64,000 nucleotides of DNA from Adineta ricciae (Eukaryota; Rotifera; Eurotatoria; Adinetida; Adinetidae), in the NCBI GenBank assembly GCA_905250025.1, contig CAJNOJ010000053.1:186001-250000 (forward strand), read 5' to 3'. Below the pieces are notes generated by a model, which saw only the letters and a list, made by a program, of their open reading frames with translations, made no database searches and was not told the origin of the DNA. Both the position numbers and the translations under genes were made by a program. This document shows, piece after piece, positions 12,067 through 24,773 of this stretch (its first letter is position 1; every line of letters starts with the position of its first letter).

Positions 12067-12540
12067 ATGAATTTCATTCGTGTTACCGTGTTCTATCTTG
12101 TCTTAGTGCTCACTTTGGCATGGACACAAGCGAAACCATTACATCAATCATCTTCTTTATCTCCCTCGCTTAACGATCTCGACGGTTACATCAAATATCT
12201 TTTACGAATGATAGGTACTGAAAATGAATATCTCAGATTTTTAACTTATTTGAAGATCTACCCACCAAATCACGGCACACAACTCCGTCGTTTATACGAT
12301 GAATTATTCTCATTTGATGCTTACATCACCGACATGACCCACATGTATGAAAAATACTACGCACCCGATGAAATTCTTCAATTAGTGGACTTCTATTCAA
12401 GTCCATTAGGTAAGAAAACTCTAGCACTCAATATCGATGTTAATCAACAAATGGAAGATACCATGCTGAACAAAATTACCGATTATGTTTTCACTGCTGC
12501 TGAACATAATATTCATATACCCTTACCCGAAATTCATTAA
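12067..12540 (+). CDS. Secreted DUF2059-family protein, candidate bacterial acquisition
   Basis: A single-exon gene of 157 residues. Residues 1-22 form a clear signal peptide (hydrophobic FYLVLVLTLAW, then QAKP). The rest is helical. The C-terminal half carries a DUF2059-type motif, with MYEKYYAPDEILQLVDFYSS then PLGKKTL, closely resembling the bacterial pattern of YY/hF-x-EE-x-x-x-hh-x-FY-x-SP-x-G-x-K. DUF2059 is overwhelmingly bacterial and its function is unknown. Lack of introns among intron-rich neighbours fits acquisition by transfer, a known feature of bdelloid genomes, but an old eukaryotic member cannot be excluded. Codon use looks like that of its neighbours, so any transfer is not recent. 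It should be secreted or lumenal. Confidence 0.68.
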   Translation: MNFIRVTVFYLVLVLTLAWTQAKPLHQSSSLSPSLNDLDGYIKYLLRMIGTENEYLRFLTYLKIYPPNHGTQLRRLYDELFSFDAYITDMTHMYEKYYAPDEILQLVDFYSSPLGKKTLALNIDVNQQMEDTMLNKITDYVFTAAEHNIHIPLPEIH

Positions 12541-13165
12541 AAAAAGATCCTTCTTTTGTTTCAAATATTTTAAAAATAAAGTAACAGGCATTACTGATGT
12601 TAAAAAGCAATGTCTTCTAAGCGGATTACTTTAATCTTATTAGTGTCAATCTAGGCAATCCTCGACATGTAAGAGTCATTCATCAAGCACAATAAAAAAG
12701 TCTCCCACATGATAGCGAAGTCTTGTTCCATTGATAAAAATTTCATCAGATCCATTCGAACATAATAGTCAAAGAAAGAGACTTTCAATTGAATCTATTA
12801 ATATTTCACCCCTATATTCTATTAATGTATTTCTTTCAGCAGATAAAATGTCTACTTTCCAAACCACATTCCAATGAATACTAATTGAAGAGAAATTTCA
12901 AACGAGAATAATCCTGAAAATGTGCGCAGAATGAGTTCTTGTGACAAATTGAACATGACAATTTTTCGATTATGACAGTGTTCATAAAAGTCGATAAATT
13001 GTCTTCTCTTCTGCCTTTTTTATCCGTCTGTTTCGACAATGAATGAAGGTGTATCGACGGTCAATGATATATTTTTCTCTGTTGAATATCGATTCAAACA
13101 TTGACGATGCTTCATTCATATATAATTACATTTTCTCCAGGGAAGCAGCATTTAGTGTTCTAAAA
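12541..13165. other. Intergenic stretch
   Basis: About 625 bp between the DUF2059 gene and EED. A likely AATAAA lies near 12576. The rest is AT-rich with no gene, repeat or RNA structure that I can support. Confidence 0.45.
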
Positions 13166-14811
13166 ATGAGCAGTGATGAAGAGGAACATGAAGAAATCAG
13201 CTTTGAATGTTCTCGGATAATCACGGTAAACATTATACATAAGTACACGTGTATTTCGCTAATCGTGAATTTTCTTTTTGATTAAAGGAAAGTCATAAAC
13301 AGCCAATCTATGGAATTAGTATATGCGAGCAAGCACTACCGGATGAAAATGATCAAGCAGTGCTATTTGCGACCTGCGCAATAAACCAAGTAAGCGTTGT
13401 TTAGAATTTGCTTGAAGATCTCCGATCGTCATTTTGACTAGATTTGTGTCTATAAGTACAAGCGCGTAAACGAGAAATCAACGGTTCATTTGATTCAAAG
13501 TTATGTTGACTCTGACGTAAGTTGTTAAGGAAGGAAATTCAAGTGTGCACTGAATTTGTTTTATTGTTAGGAAAAAGAATACTTTTATGATTGCAAGTGG
13601 ACAATATTCAATAATCGACCGGTTATAGCAGCAGGAGGGCTACGAGGTGTTGTTAGAATTCTTGATGTGGGGCATCAATCCCATTTGAAACCGGTTTGTT
13701 AATGAACACAGTGAACAAACATGTCGCATTTTAGTATTTAGCTTCGCCATCTGGGTAGTGTCAATCAAATATCTTTTGCGAAAAGACAACCCTTTTTGAT
13801 GGCTTCGGCATGTTCTAGTCAGTGGAAACCTTTGGTTTAGATCGAAGAAAATTTAGTTCTATTATAGATTATACTGTGTCTCTATGGGATGCCGAAGCTG
13901 CCCTATGTTTAGCGCATTATGTTGGACCTGATCACCATAAGCAAGGTGTTCTCGCGGTGGTAAATAGATATTTCATGAATTGTATCAAATTGCATCGATT
14001 TCTGTCTCCATATAGGATTTGAATTATGAAGGAACCTTCATTGTTTCTGGTGGACAGGACAACATTGTATGTGTATGGTCAACACAAGAGCCGGAGATAC
14101 ACGAAAATCTACTAATTGCTAGGAGAGGACCTCTGTTTAAAGAATTCAGGTACTGGAAAACTTCTTTCTAGAAAGTGAACACTCCAACGTAATTCCATGC
14201 TGTGATATAGATTGTCAATACCACATCGTGTGCATTTTTCCGTCTTTCACTCTGCTACAATTCATCAACATTATGTCGATTCAGTGAAATGGCTCAGTGA
14301 GAATATTATTGTTAGCAAGGTTAGTACTATTCTTGATAGCATATTAGATTCACTGTGTAATCTCCGTTCAGTCGGCTGATCATGTGTACTGTATTTGGAA
14401 GTTTGACGCAAAGAAAAAAGAATCGAATATATTGTTTCGATGGCATCGTTCGGAAGGTAGTGATATCATTTTTGATGTTCGACTCGGTCTATCTGTCACT
14501 CGAAAGGTATGTTCATACAGTAAAACAGTTATCCGTTCAACTTATTATATATAGTTAATGGCGATTGGTCGACGGGACGGCTCGATTTTTGTTTGGGATA
14601 CGACAATCTTGCCTGTTCAGTAAGTATCAGTGGAATGTTGAGAATTCGTTGAAATGCGAAATCATTTTCGTCCTTCAGACCAACTGTGTTTACTCTTCGC
14701 GAATCGAAACATTTAATTCGCAATCTGGCATTCAGTTACAATGGTCAAATATTGATAGCTGGCAATGAAATCGGTCAAATATTCATCTGGAGACATCGAA
14801 AACAAACGTGA
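13166..14811 (+). CDS. EED: Polycomb protein EED (WD40, PRC2 subunit)
   Basis: About ten short exons with 47-65 nt introns encode a WD-repeat protein. An acidic N-terminus (MSSDEEEHEE) precedes the beta-propeller. EED-like blocks in order are HKQPIYGISI, LIQSYVDSDEKEYFYDCKW, VIAAGGLRGVVRILD, LRHLGSVNQISFAKRQPFLM, YTVSLWDAEAALCLAHYVG, FIVSGGQDNIVCVWS, HQHYVDSVKWLSENIIVSKS, AIGRRDGSIFVWD and a last IFIWRHRKQT blade. In animals EED binds H3K27me3 and activates EZH2 in the PRC2 repressor complex. The blade SACSNYTVSLW needs a 50-nt intron at about 13817-13866, which restores frame. ATG 13166 was chosen because it begins the acidic leader. Confidence 0.88.
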
Positions 14812-14955
14812 CGGCATTTATTCTCTCTGTCTGCTTGAACATCGACATAATCTTCAGGCGTCATCTATTCTTCGTCCTTAGACTGTCTTCATCTCGTCTA
14901 TTTTTTTGTTCCGTTCTGTAATAAAACAAGCCTACGCAGAAAAAGTGCGTAAATA

Positions 14956-16667
14956 ATGATATGCAAGAACGCAGTGCGTACTCAGTCAATAAGAATGTTG
15001 TCAAAAGAGGTATTGAAAAGTGTGCTGTTCTTTTTAACTGTCGTAAAATATGCTCACACTTTGGATCTGTTTATTGAGACAAATAAATATAAAAATCATG
15101 AACAACTCTCACCTTTTCGTAACAAATCTTACGAAATGCCTTTGTTTCAAACTCGTTACGTAACAATACGAGTACATGCTAATGACCTGCATCGTTCCGA
15201 TCGTCGAGCAGCTGGTACGGTGATTGGTTTCAAATTCGAATTGAAATCTACCGATCCAAACATTATAAAGATGGAGAAAATCATCTCGACGCAAAGAAAA
15301 CCGACAAATAACACTGATTTTCATACTGTTTTGATTGAAGATTTATATATATGTAAGTGTTTAACAAAATGCATTGTGTAAACGAACCGTTCAATGTACA
15401 TGTGTATTTTTAGTTCCCACTAAGAATGGTCTTAGTCATATTTTTAATGCTTATCCGTCACCGACGTTACTTCAGGTTAAACAGAATTCCACCGAGAATT
15501 CTCAAATTATTTCAGAATGGTTAATGAAAGGTGAAATGATCGGTGTAACTAACTTAACGTTTCATGTCGACGTGTTCTACGATGATGATTCAATCGCGTC
15601 ACATAGTCAAGTTTTGAATCTTCTTGTGTCAACACCAAAACGTCGTATTGATACGATCTTTTTTATCACCATTCCATTCATGGTTACAGGAATATCGATA
15701 TTAATGGGAATCTTACTCGATACAAATACTATATTAAATATTCTTAAAAAACCGGTGCCTCTTCTTGTCGGTTTCGTTGCTCAGTATGGTTTGATGCCAT
15801 TTTTAGCCATGGCAATTGCGAAACTTTTTCACTATACACCGTTGCATAGTCTTGCACTGTTTGTTATCGGTTGTTGTCCAGGTAGGTTGTCTTCAGTAGA
15901 ACTCCTACGACAAAACTCGTTTTCTTTCAGGCAGTGGTGCGTCTAATCAATGGACAGTTATCTTCGATGGTGATGTGAATTTGTCAGCTGTGTTATCCTT
16001 TGTTTCGACTGCGACATCATTTATTATGATGCCTCTCTATTTCTACACACTTGGTCGTTTATACACGAATGAACTTTCAATAAACGTTCCGTATCTTGTT
16101 CTCACGCGCACCCTGGCCATGGTCGTTATTCCTTACAGTATCGGCATTGCTATCAGTCATTTTGCTCCTCGAACCCGCCCAATTGTTCAAAACTATGTTA
16201 AACCATTGATGATATGCATCATGATATTCTTTCTCGCATTCGGCTGCTTTGTCTACTGGCATCTATTTCGCATGATTGATCTCTATACAATCTTAACAGC
16301 ACCATTGTTACCATTCTTAGGTTTCATCTTCGGTGGTATATTTGCATGGATGAGTCGATTGAATTGGGCACAGATCAAGACAATAGGAATTGAAGCTGGT
16401 ATTCAAAACACAGGCATTGCATTCATGGTGATGTTGTACTCATTTCCTCAACCATATGCAACTCAGGCGATGGTTGTGCCAATGATTGTCGCATTTTTGT
16501 CAACGAAACCGTTTTGGATTGCTTTGATCATACGAAACCAAATACGTAAATATAAACAACGCCAGCAATTAGCTAGAACACCGTCGCATACCACGGGAAA
16601 ACTAATCGCTACTGACAATGAACAAGCTGGAAATAACGCTAGTGCAGAGAGCATACAGAAACTATAG
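14956..16667 (+). CDS. SLC10-family sodium-dependent solute transporter
   Basis: Three exons encode about 520 residues. A long N-terminal extracytosolic region (about residues 30-210, starting after hydrophobic LKSVLFFLTVVKYA and with potential N-glycosylation sites) precedes a membrane domain of about nine or ten segments. SLC10 signatures are present: GCCPGGSGASNQWT followed by DGDVNLSAVLSFVSTATS, and the later GIEAGIQNTGIAF. The extended N-terminal domain is like SLC10A3/A5 (P3/P5) rather than the bile acid carriers NTCP/ASBT, so the substrate is unknown. It starts only 144 bp after the EED stop. Exon joins at about 15352/15415 and 15880/15930 keep the frame. Confident for family, not for substrate. 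Confidence 0.83.
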
Positions 16668-16908
16668 AAAATAGGATAATTTTGTTTTGTATTTGTTAGG
16701 CTTTTTTTAAAATGATCAAGTAAGAAATAAAAACATCGTTGTTTATTCAAAAAAGAACTAACGATCGTCAGCTGTTCTACTGTCTGATCATTGTGTTTTT
16801 TTCAAGCGGAAGAATAGAGAAGTTTACTTATTCTTCGCATGGGGTTACCTGAAAAGATCTCTACATGATCAACAATCAAGCATGTGTTTATTTTTGTTTG
16901 AAAATGAA

Positions 16909-18292
16909 ATGTCTCAACGATTCTCTTTTCTCTTCGCCTTGCTTGTCTCATTGATTTCGTTTGTTTCGTTGAATCAGTCCATAGCATCAAACGTTTACAT
17001 TGAAATGCTACACTTGTCAAAACGAGAAATGATCGGACGACCAGCGCAAAGAAATCTACCGTTGCGAAAGCCTAGACAACATCCAAATATTCTTCCGATC
17101 AAACGAGACGTTCTACCCACTAAACTACCCACAGTTATCAACAGGAAGTTCTCGAAAACAAGACCAATTCAACGTCATGATCTATCGTAAGATTGTCCGC
17201 TTAAATTCTTTCCATAGATTGATCCAATGTTTTTAGACAGTCGAATATAACGACAGCATTAATGATAAAACAGTATCCACGTCGTCATTATCTTCCACCC
17301 ATGACATCAACATCGCATTTAACATTGATTAATGATCACGTGTTGAAGGAGAATCTCTCTCAAAGAACAACGTTAAAATGTAAAACACCGCGAATGGGAA
17401 GTGCATTAAGTCGGTCGACTACCTATGGTGGTAATGAAGATCAGAGAACTTCTCGTCCATTACAGGTTTTCCGGTTCGCTTCGCATGAATAATCAATAAA
17501 ATAGATTTCATCTAGGGTATGGATGTTGGTGCGTTACTCAATGATGTAACACGCAATCGACTAAATCACATGTTTAATAAATTGGATACCGATCGAGATG
17601 GGTAAATCAATTTTAAGAGAAAAACGATTTTCTTCATTTTCATTGAATGTATTCAGACATTTGTTCTATACTCAAGTCGAAAAATGTTTACCAGCTAATC
17701 TTCCGCATGCACAAATGTCATTCTTTCGCGTGGTAAGTCGATTAAATGAATCCTCAAGTCACATTTTTAACTATTTTCTCTTTAGCTATACGAAATTGTC
17801 AGTGATACGACGTACTTTGGTCTGCAGGAGTTCTACGCCATAGCTATTATTGTTGAAATTATTGCTAAGCAAGAGTAAGTCATTCTTCATGAATATTCAT
17901 TCTTTATTAATACGTACACGTTCTACTGTAGTCCAATATTATGGCAAACATATCTCGACGATGTGGATTTCAATTTTTATCATGATGTTCTAGTTGATTT
18001 ACTCGAAGAATTTAATGAACAATGTCTGTCCAATCGAGGATATGTTACTTACAACAATCTTGTTGAAATGATCTTGAAACAAACGAATAATGAAAAGGTC
18101 GAACGCATTGCCAGTGAAGTACAGTACGTAATACCCAATGTCAAGCTGTTGAAGATCAATCGACTTGACTTCCTTGCTCTACTACCGTCGATTATTTACA
18201 TCGAATCATGCCTCGATCATGCACAAACTCTATTTCGGTTTCGAGATAACTCTCTACTCGATCAACATATGCAACGTGCTTTAGCTCCTTAG
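16909..18292 (+). CDS. Predicted secreted protein with one degenerate EF hand
   Basis: About six exons encode roughly 350 residues. ATG 16909 opens a good signal peptide (RFSFLFALLVSLISFVSL); an in-frame ATG at 16882 would add nine residues. The middle is basic and proline-rich (RKPRQHPNILPIKRDVLP). Near 17580 there is an EF-hand-like loop, DTDRDGHLFYTQ, with Asp at positions 1, 3 and 5 and Gly at 6, but Gln instead of Glu at position 12, and the loop is split by an intron. The C-terminal half is helical (LYEIVSDTTYFGLQEFYAI, then LLEEFNEQCLSNRGYVTYNN), perhaps a second degenerate hand. I do not recognise the family. The signal peptide combined with EF hands is unusual, and a non-secretory start cannot be excluded. 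Confidence 0.62.
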
Positions 18293-18995
18293 AACTTCAA
18301 TTGTTATACGCATGCGACATCTATCTATCGCGAAAAAAAAACAGTTTGCATATAACAGAACAATTTTCTGTGATTTTTGTCTGAATTTCAATTCGAACTG
18401 GCGTAGTTCATTCGGAATTTTTCTTCTCGATCTGTTCAATTCTTAGCAGTCTCTCTCAGAAGCTTTCTAGCAATGGCCGAACTAGATTAAATAAATAACA
18501 TTTGTCATGTATAATATATAGCAGCAATCGGAAGACGTAATTGAAAAAGAAAAGAAAAACTCGAGTTCTTTCTTTCTACTAATCGATTCGAGTGTCCAAA
18601 TTTAGTAAACACAGACCGTAAGGACATACGATTTTTTTATCAATGCTGTCTTTTCTTTTTCTCAACGTCATGAAGTTACTTGAGCGCGTGCGTGTGTGAA
18701 GTAGTTATTTGTTTTTGTTATTTTTTCAAAGCTCTTATTCACTTCATCATGTATTTGTTGTTTAGACAAATAATAGAAAGGCAAAGATAGAAGAATTACT
18801 TCGCACATTTCGTTCATTTAACAAACAATGTGAACGGATCTTCCTGGATTTTCGTATGATCATTTTCTTTCTTTTTTTCTTCTACGTTGGATGCCATAAC
18901 GGAATTTTTTCTTTCGTTTCTTAGTTTCGTCATTTCGTTCTGTTCGATTTTTTGCACAAGTGAAAAGAAAAGAATAATAGCAACCATTTATTAGT
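18293..18995. other. Intergenic stretch
   Basis: About 700 bp, T-rich, between the EF-hand gene and the FAM149-like gene. It contains pyrimidine-rich runs such as 18870-18920 that could be 5' leader or intron sequence of the next gene. No gene or repeat is supported. Confidence 0.4.
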
Positions 18996-20845
18996 ATGTG
19001 TTCTCATTCGGTGAGTGGCTCAAGTCTTTTATCAGGATATAATGAAGATGACGCTCGGGAAACGAATGGCCGTTCAAGGAGAGAATTTGAAGAAATCGAT
19101 GCTGTTCTATACAACGAAGAGAAAGCCAAGCGTTCATCGATCAAGAGAATTTGTGAAGAATGGTCGAGTCGACCGCATTTTCGAGTTCGTGGTCGCGTAC
19201 AGCAGATTGAAAAACAACTAGCCAGTCGGCTAACACCGTCACATAAACAATACGACGCAATTAATTCTAATACAGCAACATCATCAACATTCGATCTATT
19301 CCTCAGTAGTTCGAAAGTTTCCAGTTCGAATTTCGACGAATTAAATGTAAGTAAACCTGATGATATTCGACATTGAGCAATGACGATTTCGTGTACAAAA
19401 GTATGAGCGAGCTCTAGACTAGATTTCTGCCGATTATAATATCAGGCATTGTCAATAGACATGACGTTACACAGATAGTCAACATTTGACATGTAAATAT
19501 TAACTGAAATTTGACCATGAACTAGCAGGAGTTTCTATTTGTTATCCAGTGATTGAATAATCGTAGTTTAAACGAAAAATTCTAGGTACCTATACATGAT
19601 AATACTTCTGGTCGTTCTTCCGTAAATTCCATCGAAGGATCGGAATTGTCGAACAATTCCGATTTGGATAATAGTGATGTAACGAAAACGATCTCCGATG
19701 AACATAGTAGAAAAACTGGCGTTGATTCATTCGATAGTGACGATGATGAAGATGAAAATCACGAAGAGTCATCTGATTCGTCCACGCGTGATGATATTCA
19801 GCAACATTACAAATACGCTCGCAATCCACAACTAATGATCAAATGTATGAAAGATAATATTGTAAATACTCTGGCAAATAAATTACTCCAACGATTCCTC
19901 TCCGAACAGCAACCACTTTTACAACGATATGGAAAATTACTTTACGAAAAGAATTCCATTAAACTTCGCCGAAAACTACGGCCGAATTCATTACCTCCAC
20001 ATTCACTATCGCAAAACCGATTCTCTTACCCTTCCGTAACCAATACTCAAATACAAATCTCGTCGACCCCATACCGTTCAACACCCGATCCTGATATGAA
20101 AGGTTTATTACTTGTCACACGTTTACACACAACGAATTTCAGTTCGAATCAGCCGATGTCTACTTCACCAAGAAAGCCGAGAACATCATCGACACTCTTT
20201 GTAGGAGAACGTACAGCAACATCTCTTGCACTAGATAAACGAAATCAGCAACAAATATCTTTGATTGGCACAGCCGTTCCATGTCCTTCAGCTAATCAGT
20301 CGATGATAAATACAACATCTCAAAATCCGACTCGGCAGAGTTCATCTAACTACCGCTATCGTTCCGCAACGACGTCGACAATACACACCGAACCCCCTAA
20401 CAATCGTTTACCACCAATAAACATCGAACGTATAATCAACGCCGATCAAACGACGATGAACCGTTCTACTACGGCAAGTTCAGGAATGATCGACTCGATT
20501 CCACCAGCAACACGAGCGGTTAGTGGAACGAGTATCGCATCGAATCCTTCTTCCGCTGTTAAACTACGCATTGCAAATAATCTAGCCAAAGTCCAACGAA
20601 CATCCCGTCCATTATCGATCTCATCTATAAATAACAGCAAAGATTTCAACAATCTTTCCTCGACGAGTCCAACACGTTCAATGACGACAACACCCGCTCC
20701 ATCTACTTTACTCCGAACTACAGCTATAACTCGTATTCATCATCAACACCAACAACAACAACACTCCAAACGATCGTTAATGACAACGAAATCTCGACCT
20801 CCACCGTCGCCCAGTATTCTCAAATTATCAGTCACACATATTTAG
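18996..20845 (+). CDS. FAM149-like protein (DUF3719-type region)
   Basis: Two coding exons (18996-19346 and from 19587) encode about 535 residues. The N-terminal block FEEIDAVLYNEEKAK ... EEWSSRPHFRVRGR resembles the DUF3719 region of FAM149 proteins, where an acidic helix leads into a W-x-x-x-x-PH-hRV-x-GR motif. FAM149B1 is linked to ciliary function in vertebrates. The rest is mostly disordered, Ser/Thr/Pro/Asn-rich, with a DSDDDEDENHEE acidic patch (about residues 150-165), a helical segment KCMKDNIVNTLANKLLQRFL and a His/Gln-rich HQHQQQQH near the C-terminus. The assignment rests on one short block, so treat it as probable. A 240-nt intron separates the conserved block from the disordered part. 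Confidence 0.55.
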
Positions 20846-21725
20846 TAATCGAGAACAACAGACAACCGAACGCGAAATCTCAAGATGTGCACAATAGTAT
20901 CATCTCATTATTTATTATGTTTTTCTCTTTTGCATTTTCTCAGTGATTGAATGAAATATTTTCTTTTGTTTTCGTTTTGCAACTACAACTTTCTCATCAT
21001 TAAAACCAGACATCGTAGTTTATCATTTGTGTAAATAATTTTCCATTCTCGTTTTTCGTTTTTCAATATATTCATTTCATATTCCAAACAGCCAACCATC
21101 TTTTTCCTTCTCTCTTGATTGATTACCTAAAGATAATCATCAGCCACATGAAATAGTTTATTTACTAGTTACAATCAATCACAAGATACGTAATCGGATA
21201 GCCTTTCAAGGCAAGATATTAAACGGGAATAGTTTGATACAACACAGTCAACATTAGATGTTCAACTAAACTATTCATGCGCATTAAACATTGATCTATC
21301 GAGTCACTCATTGCCGGCTCGGTTCGAATAGAATTGAAGAGGGAAAATGATGATGAAGAAGAAGAAGAAGAAAGCTACAATTTAAAATTTCCCTTGAGTC
21401 GCTGTGCAATCAACATTCCCTCTGTCTGTACTCTATATTTATCGAATTAACAGAAGTGAAAACGATCTGTTCAAATCAGAAAAACAATCTTATTTGCAAT
21501 CAATCGTTCCGACTGACAATCAACTCTACCTGTGCAGATCAATTCGAATGATCGATTCTAATCAACAGTTGCTACAAAGAAAATCACTTTTGTTATATTT
21601 TTGTTCGCTGTACAACAAAAAGAAGAAAAAAAAGTGTTTGACTAGAAGTTTACATAAAAAAGAAGAAGAAGAAGACGACGACGACAACGAATAATGATCT
21701 TTGCTTGCCTCTCCTAGTCTTTGAT
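20846..21725. other. Convergent 3' region between FAM149-like gene and engrailed
   Basis: About 880 bp holding the 3' flanks of two converging genes. It includes GAA/AAG microsatellite tracts near 21353-21371 and 21660-21685, the latter followed by GAC repeats. Apparent open frames here are products of the simple repeats. Confidence 0.5.
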
Positions 21726-22373
21726 TCAAACGTTTTTATTATTCGGTGTTGTGTGATTGTATAAACCTTGGGCCATTAACTGTAATGCTAAAGTGTTTCG
21801 TACACCCGACGTTTTCTTGATTTTGGCACGTTTGTTTTGATACCAAATCTTGATTTGAGCTTCATTTAAACCTAATTCATTAGCGAGAACTTGTCGACGT
21901 TCGCCAGTGAGATATTTACTACGGTCGAATTCATCTTTTAAACGGATTAATTGATTATTTGTAAAGGCTGTTCGTGGTCGTTTCGAATCGACTGAATCGT
22001 GAAATTTCGATTTTCTTGCACGTGGTCCTACGAAAATGACTGTTGTGTGTCAAGGTGCTCTTTTCTTCTATTTCCACATACCTGCTGATGGTCGATCGGA
22101 ATACCGAGTGCAAAACACCCAGGCTGGTAAGAGTCCTTGTTGTGGATTAGTATTCGAAGATGATGTCGAATCGTTAGTTGTTGCTGGTGAGAGAGGAATG
22201 TTACATTTATCATTTTGATGGCCGAAATTCGGTTTTAAGATGTCCGATATGAGGAAGGATTTGAGTTTCGGTGATTGTTTTTTAGTCGATATAACTGATG
22301 AAGGTGAAGATGATGATCGAGAATAGGTTGAGTCGGGTGATGAAAGGTATAATTGATGATCATTGCCACCCAT
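21726..22373 (-). CDS. en: Engrailed homeodomain transcription factor
   Basis: Two exons (22373-about 22082 and about 22027-21726) encode about 195 residues. EH1-like Groucho-binding motif [14 protein letters not shown] lies near residue 38. EH3 reads [21 protein letters not shown] and spans the intron. The homeodomain starts [19 protein letters not shown], and the engrailed-specific C-terminal block [15 protein letters not shown] follows. All are hallmarks of En. The recognition helix reads [13 protein letters not shown]: Tyr (TAT) replaces Phe49, which is almost invariant in homeodomains; Asn51 is intact. The protein is compact compared with arthropod En. In animals En is a repressor used in segmentation and neural patterning. 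The 2.4 kb upstream non-coding region probably holds its control sequences. Confidence 0.93.
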
Positions 22374-24773
22374 AATATATTTTCTTTTGACAAGTATCGA
22401 GTTCTCCTAGTTAGAGTCAAATAACTAAGTGACTATATGGGCAAATTACTTTCTTTCGTTAGTTTTTTCTTCTTCTCTCTCTCGTCTTGCTTTATTTAGC
22501 ATATGATTGGTCAATTTTAATCGCATATTTCTCTCTCTTTCTCCCTGTCTGCATGTAATACGAGATGTATCGATTGTTTTGTCGAGCCAATCATGTAAAA
22601 AGATACTTATATGATAGTAAAGTAGAAGTAATGACGAGCGAGGGTAGTTAGATAGAAACATACTGACTAGCACACATCAAAGAAATGAGGCAAATTCTCG
22701 TTCTGGAAAACCGATTAGGAAAATAACTGCAGACGAAATAATCATCTGGATATTAAGCAAGTCAATATTGGAAAGGTTAGCTGTTGGTTAGCACAGATGT
22801 GAAAAGAAGCATGAAAATGAGTCGACTAATTTGATCGATTTGATCAGTTCGAGATCTTTTCTTTTGAGCTCTCGTGCCGACGAAAATGACAGGGTAACGT
22901 ACTCAATCGCATACATATGTGCTTAGATATATATACGATCAATGACAAATAAAACTACGCCTCCATGAACACGCACATGCAAAGAGTGTATGATAAGCAA
23001 CTAACTCGATTAAAATAATATCTAGTCGTCGTGTAAACATGATGACGACAGTTTGATCATCAATCAATACGACAGAATCAAACGTATGTGATCATTATCA
23101 ATATAATACTAGTTGAAAAACCGAACGACATGGATCGACGAGTATTTGAACATTTTGTATTGAATTTTTTCTTCTTCACAGCTGATCAATAAACAAAATG
23201 TAATCGATCATCGAGTAACTTGATTGAAATCGATGTATGTGTATTTTTTTTCAATCACTCATTGTTCATACGTGACTTCTTCGTTTTCTTTCTTTTCTTT
23301 TCTCATATATATATATATCACTGTTGGAATGTTTCGAGTAATTAGTGATTATGTAGTGTGATCGATATGTATATAGTGATAAAATAATTGGAGAATGAGT
23401 GAACGTTGATTTGATTTGTTTTTGATAAACTTTCAACACGCACCATATTGAGTGCAAAGGGAGAAAAGAGAACAATACTTGCGAGATATGAATTTCTTCG
23501 ATCGATTGAGAATTATTACCCTATCGATCTTTAATATTAATACTCCAATCAATTACTTACAATGAAATAGAAATCTACAGAAATGCAGATTAAAATGATT
23601 AGATGAGAGATGTTCTTCCGTTAGATACTTTTAATGAATGCATTGGCGCATTAATAATAGTGATATGTACCCTCAAGACGAACTACTCTTCAGTTAACAC
23701 TCCTCTCGTCGTCGTTTAGATGGAAAAATGGACATAAGATGATGTTTGAACTCATCTTTTGATGAGCAGTCGATGATAACGGTGATGTGAAACTAATAAG
23801 AAAGCGTTGATGATGAGAAAATCTATGACACATGAGCAACAAATCAAGCTTATCTTGTAAATCGAAATAATTTATTAAATAAACAGAGAAAATGACTTAT
23901 TTTATTTATGTTGAACGAGAGAATAGGGTAGAATGGTTTTTAGCATAGACAAACATAGATCCAAAAACCTGAAGGAACAATCCGATGTTGTCTCCAATCT
24001 TTACATGACAAGTAAAGAAGATTGTCGATATAGATTCTTCGGAATCGACTCGATGAATAATGGTTTTCACTGCCCGTCATTTAATCATTCGCCCAAAACA
24101 AACAATCGCTCGCTGGTCTGATCATTTTTCATCTACTTCATAATCTATTAATCATAACCGAAGAAAATTACTTTCCCATCTCCATTACTCCAGACGTTTT
24201 TGGTGTGTACCCATATTATAATTTGTATTCTTCATACTGATCGTGAATAAAGCATAACATACTAATTGTGCTTGATTGGAAGTTTTCGAACTGAATTTAG
24301 ACGTGCTTTTCGATCCATTAAAAATAATATTTTGAGAAAATGAAACCAACAGATAAGAATATTTTGAAATACAAAGAAGCGAACGAGTAATTGAAGCAAA
24401 ACGGCTACGTCTATGCACACGAATATCAACAAGATTCTTACAACAGTTTGATCTTTCTCGAGAACTCAAAGAGAGAAATAACATTTGTTCTGTGAATTAT
24501 TCTACTAAACATAGTTTATCTTTTGTTATAAGACTTCTGTTTGTTTTGTATCAACACGAAATAAGAAAAGAAAAGAGCGAACGAAAGAAAGAAAGGTGAA
24601 TAAGAATAACGAAACAATAGCATACAGATAAATGATGAAATATAGAAGTATACATGGATAGAACGAGAGAAATGAATGTTTATTGTGTATGTGTGTGTTT
24701 TTTATTTTGTAATTGAGTACTGTTTATTTATCAGGCAAATAAGCTAGAAGGATTAGAATAGAGAATAAATGCT
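22374..24773. promoter_or_regulatory. 2.4 kb non-coding region upstream of engrailed
   Basis: The largest gap in the first half of the window, lying upstream of engrailed and downstream of the LEA-like gene. It is AT-rich, with pyrimidine-rich runs (22450-22550), short AT dinucleotide runs (23305-23320) and many GATCGAT-type words. No coding region, tRNA or transposon was supported. Long 5' flanks are typical of developmental regulators, so an enhancer role is an inference. Confidence 0.4.

Noticed and set aside
13800..13870. Apparent break in an EED WD repeat
   Set aside because: A 50-nt intron starting GTCAGT restores the blade; the gene looks intact.
22374..24773. tRNA or transposon search in the large gap
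   Set aside because: No T-arm/acceptor pairing, terminal repeats or transposase frame could be supported.
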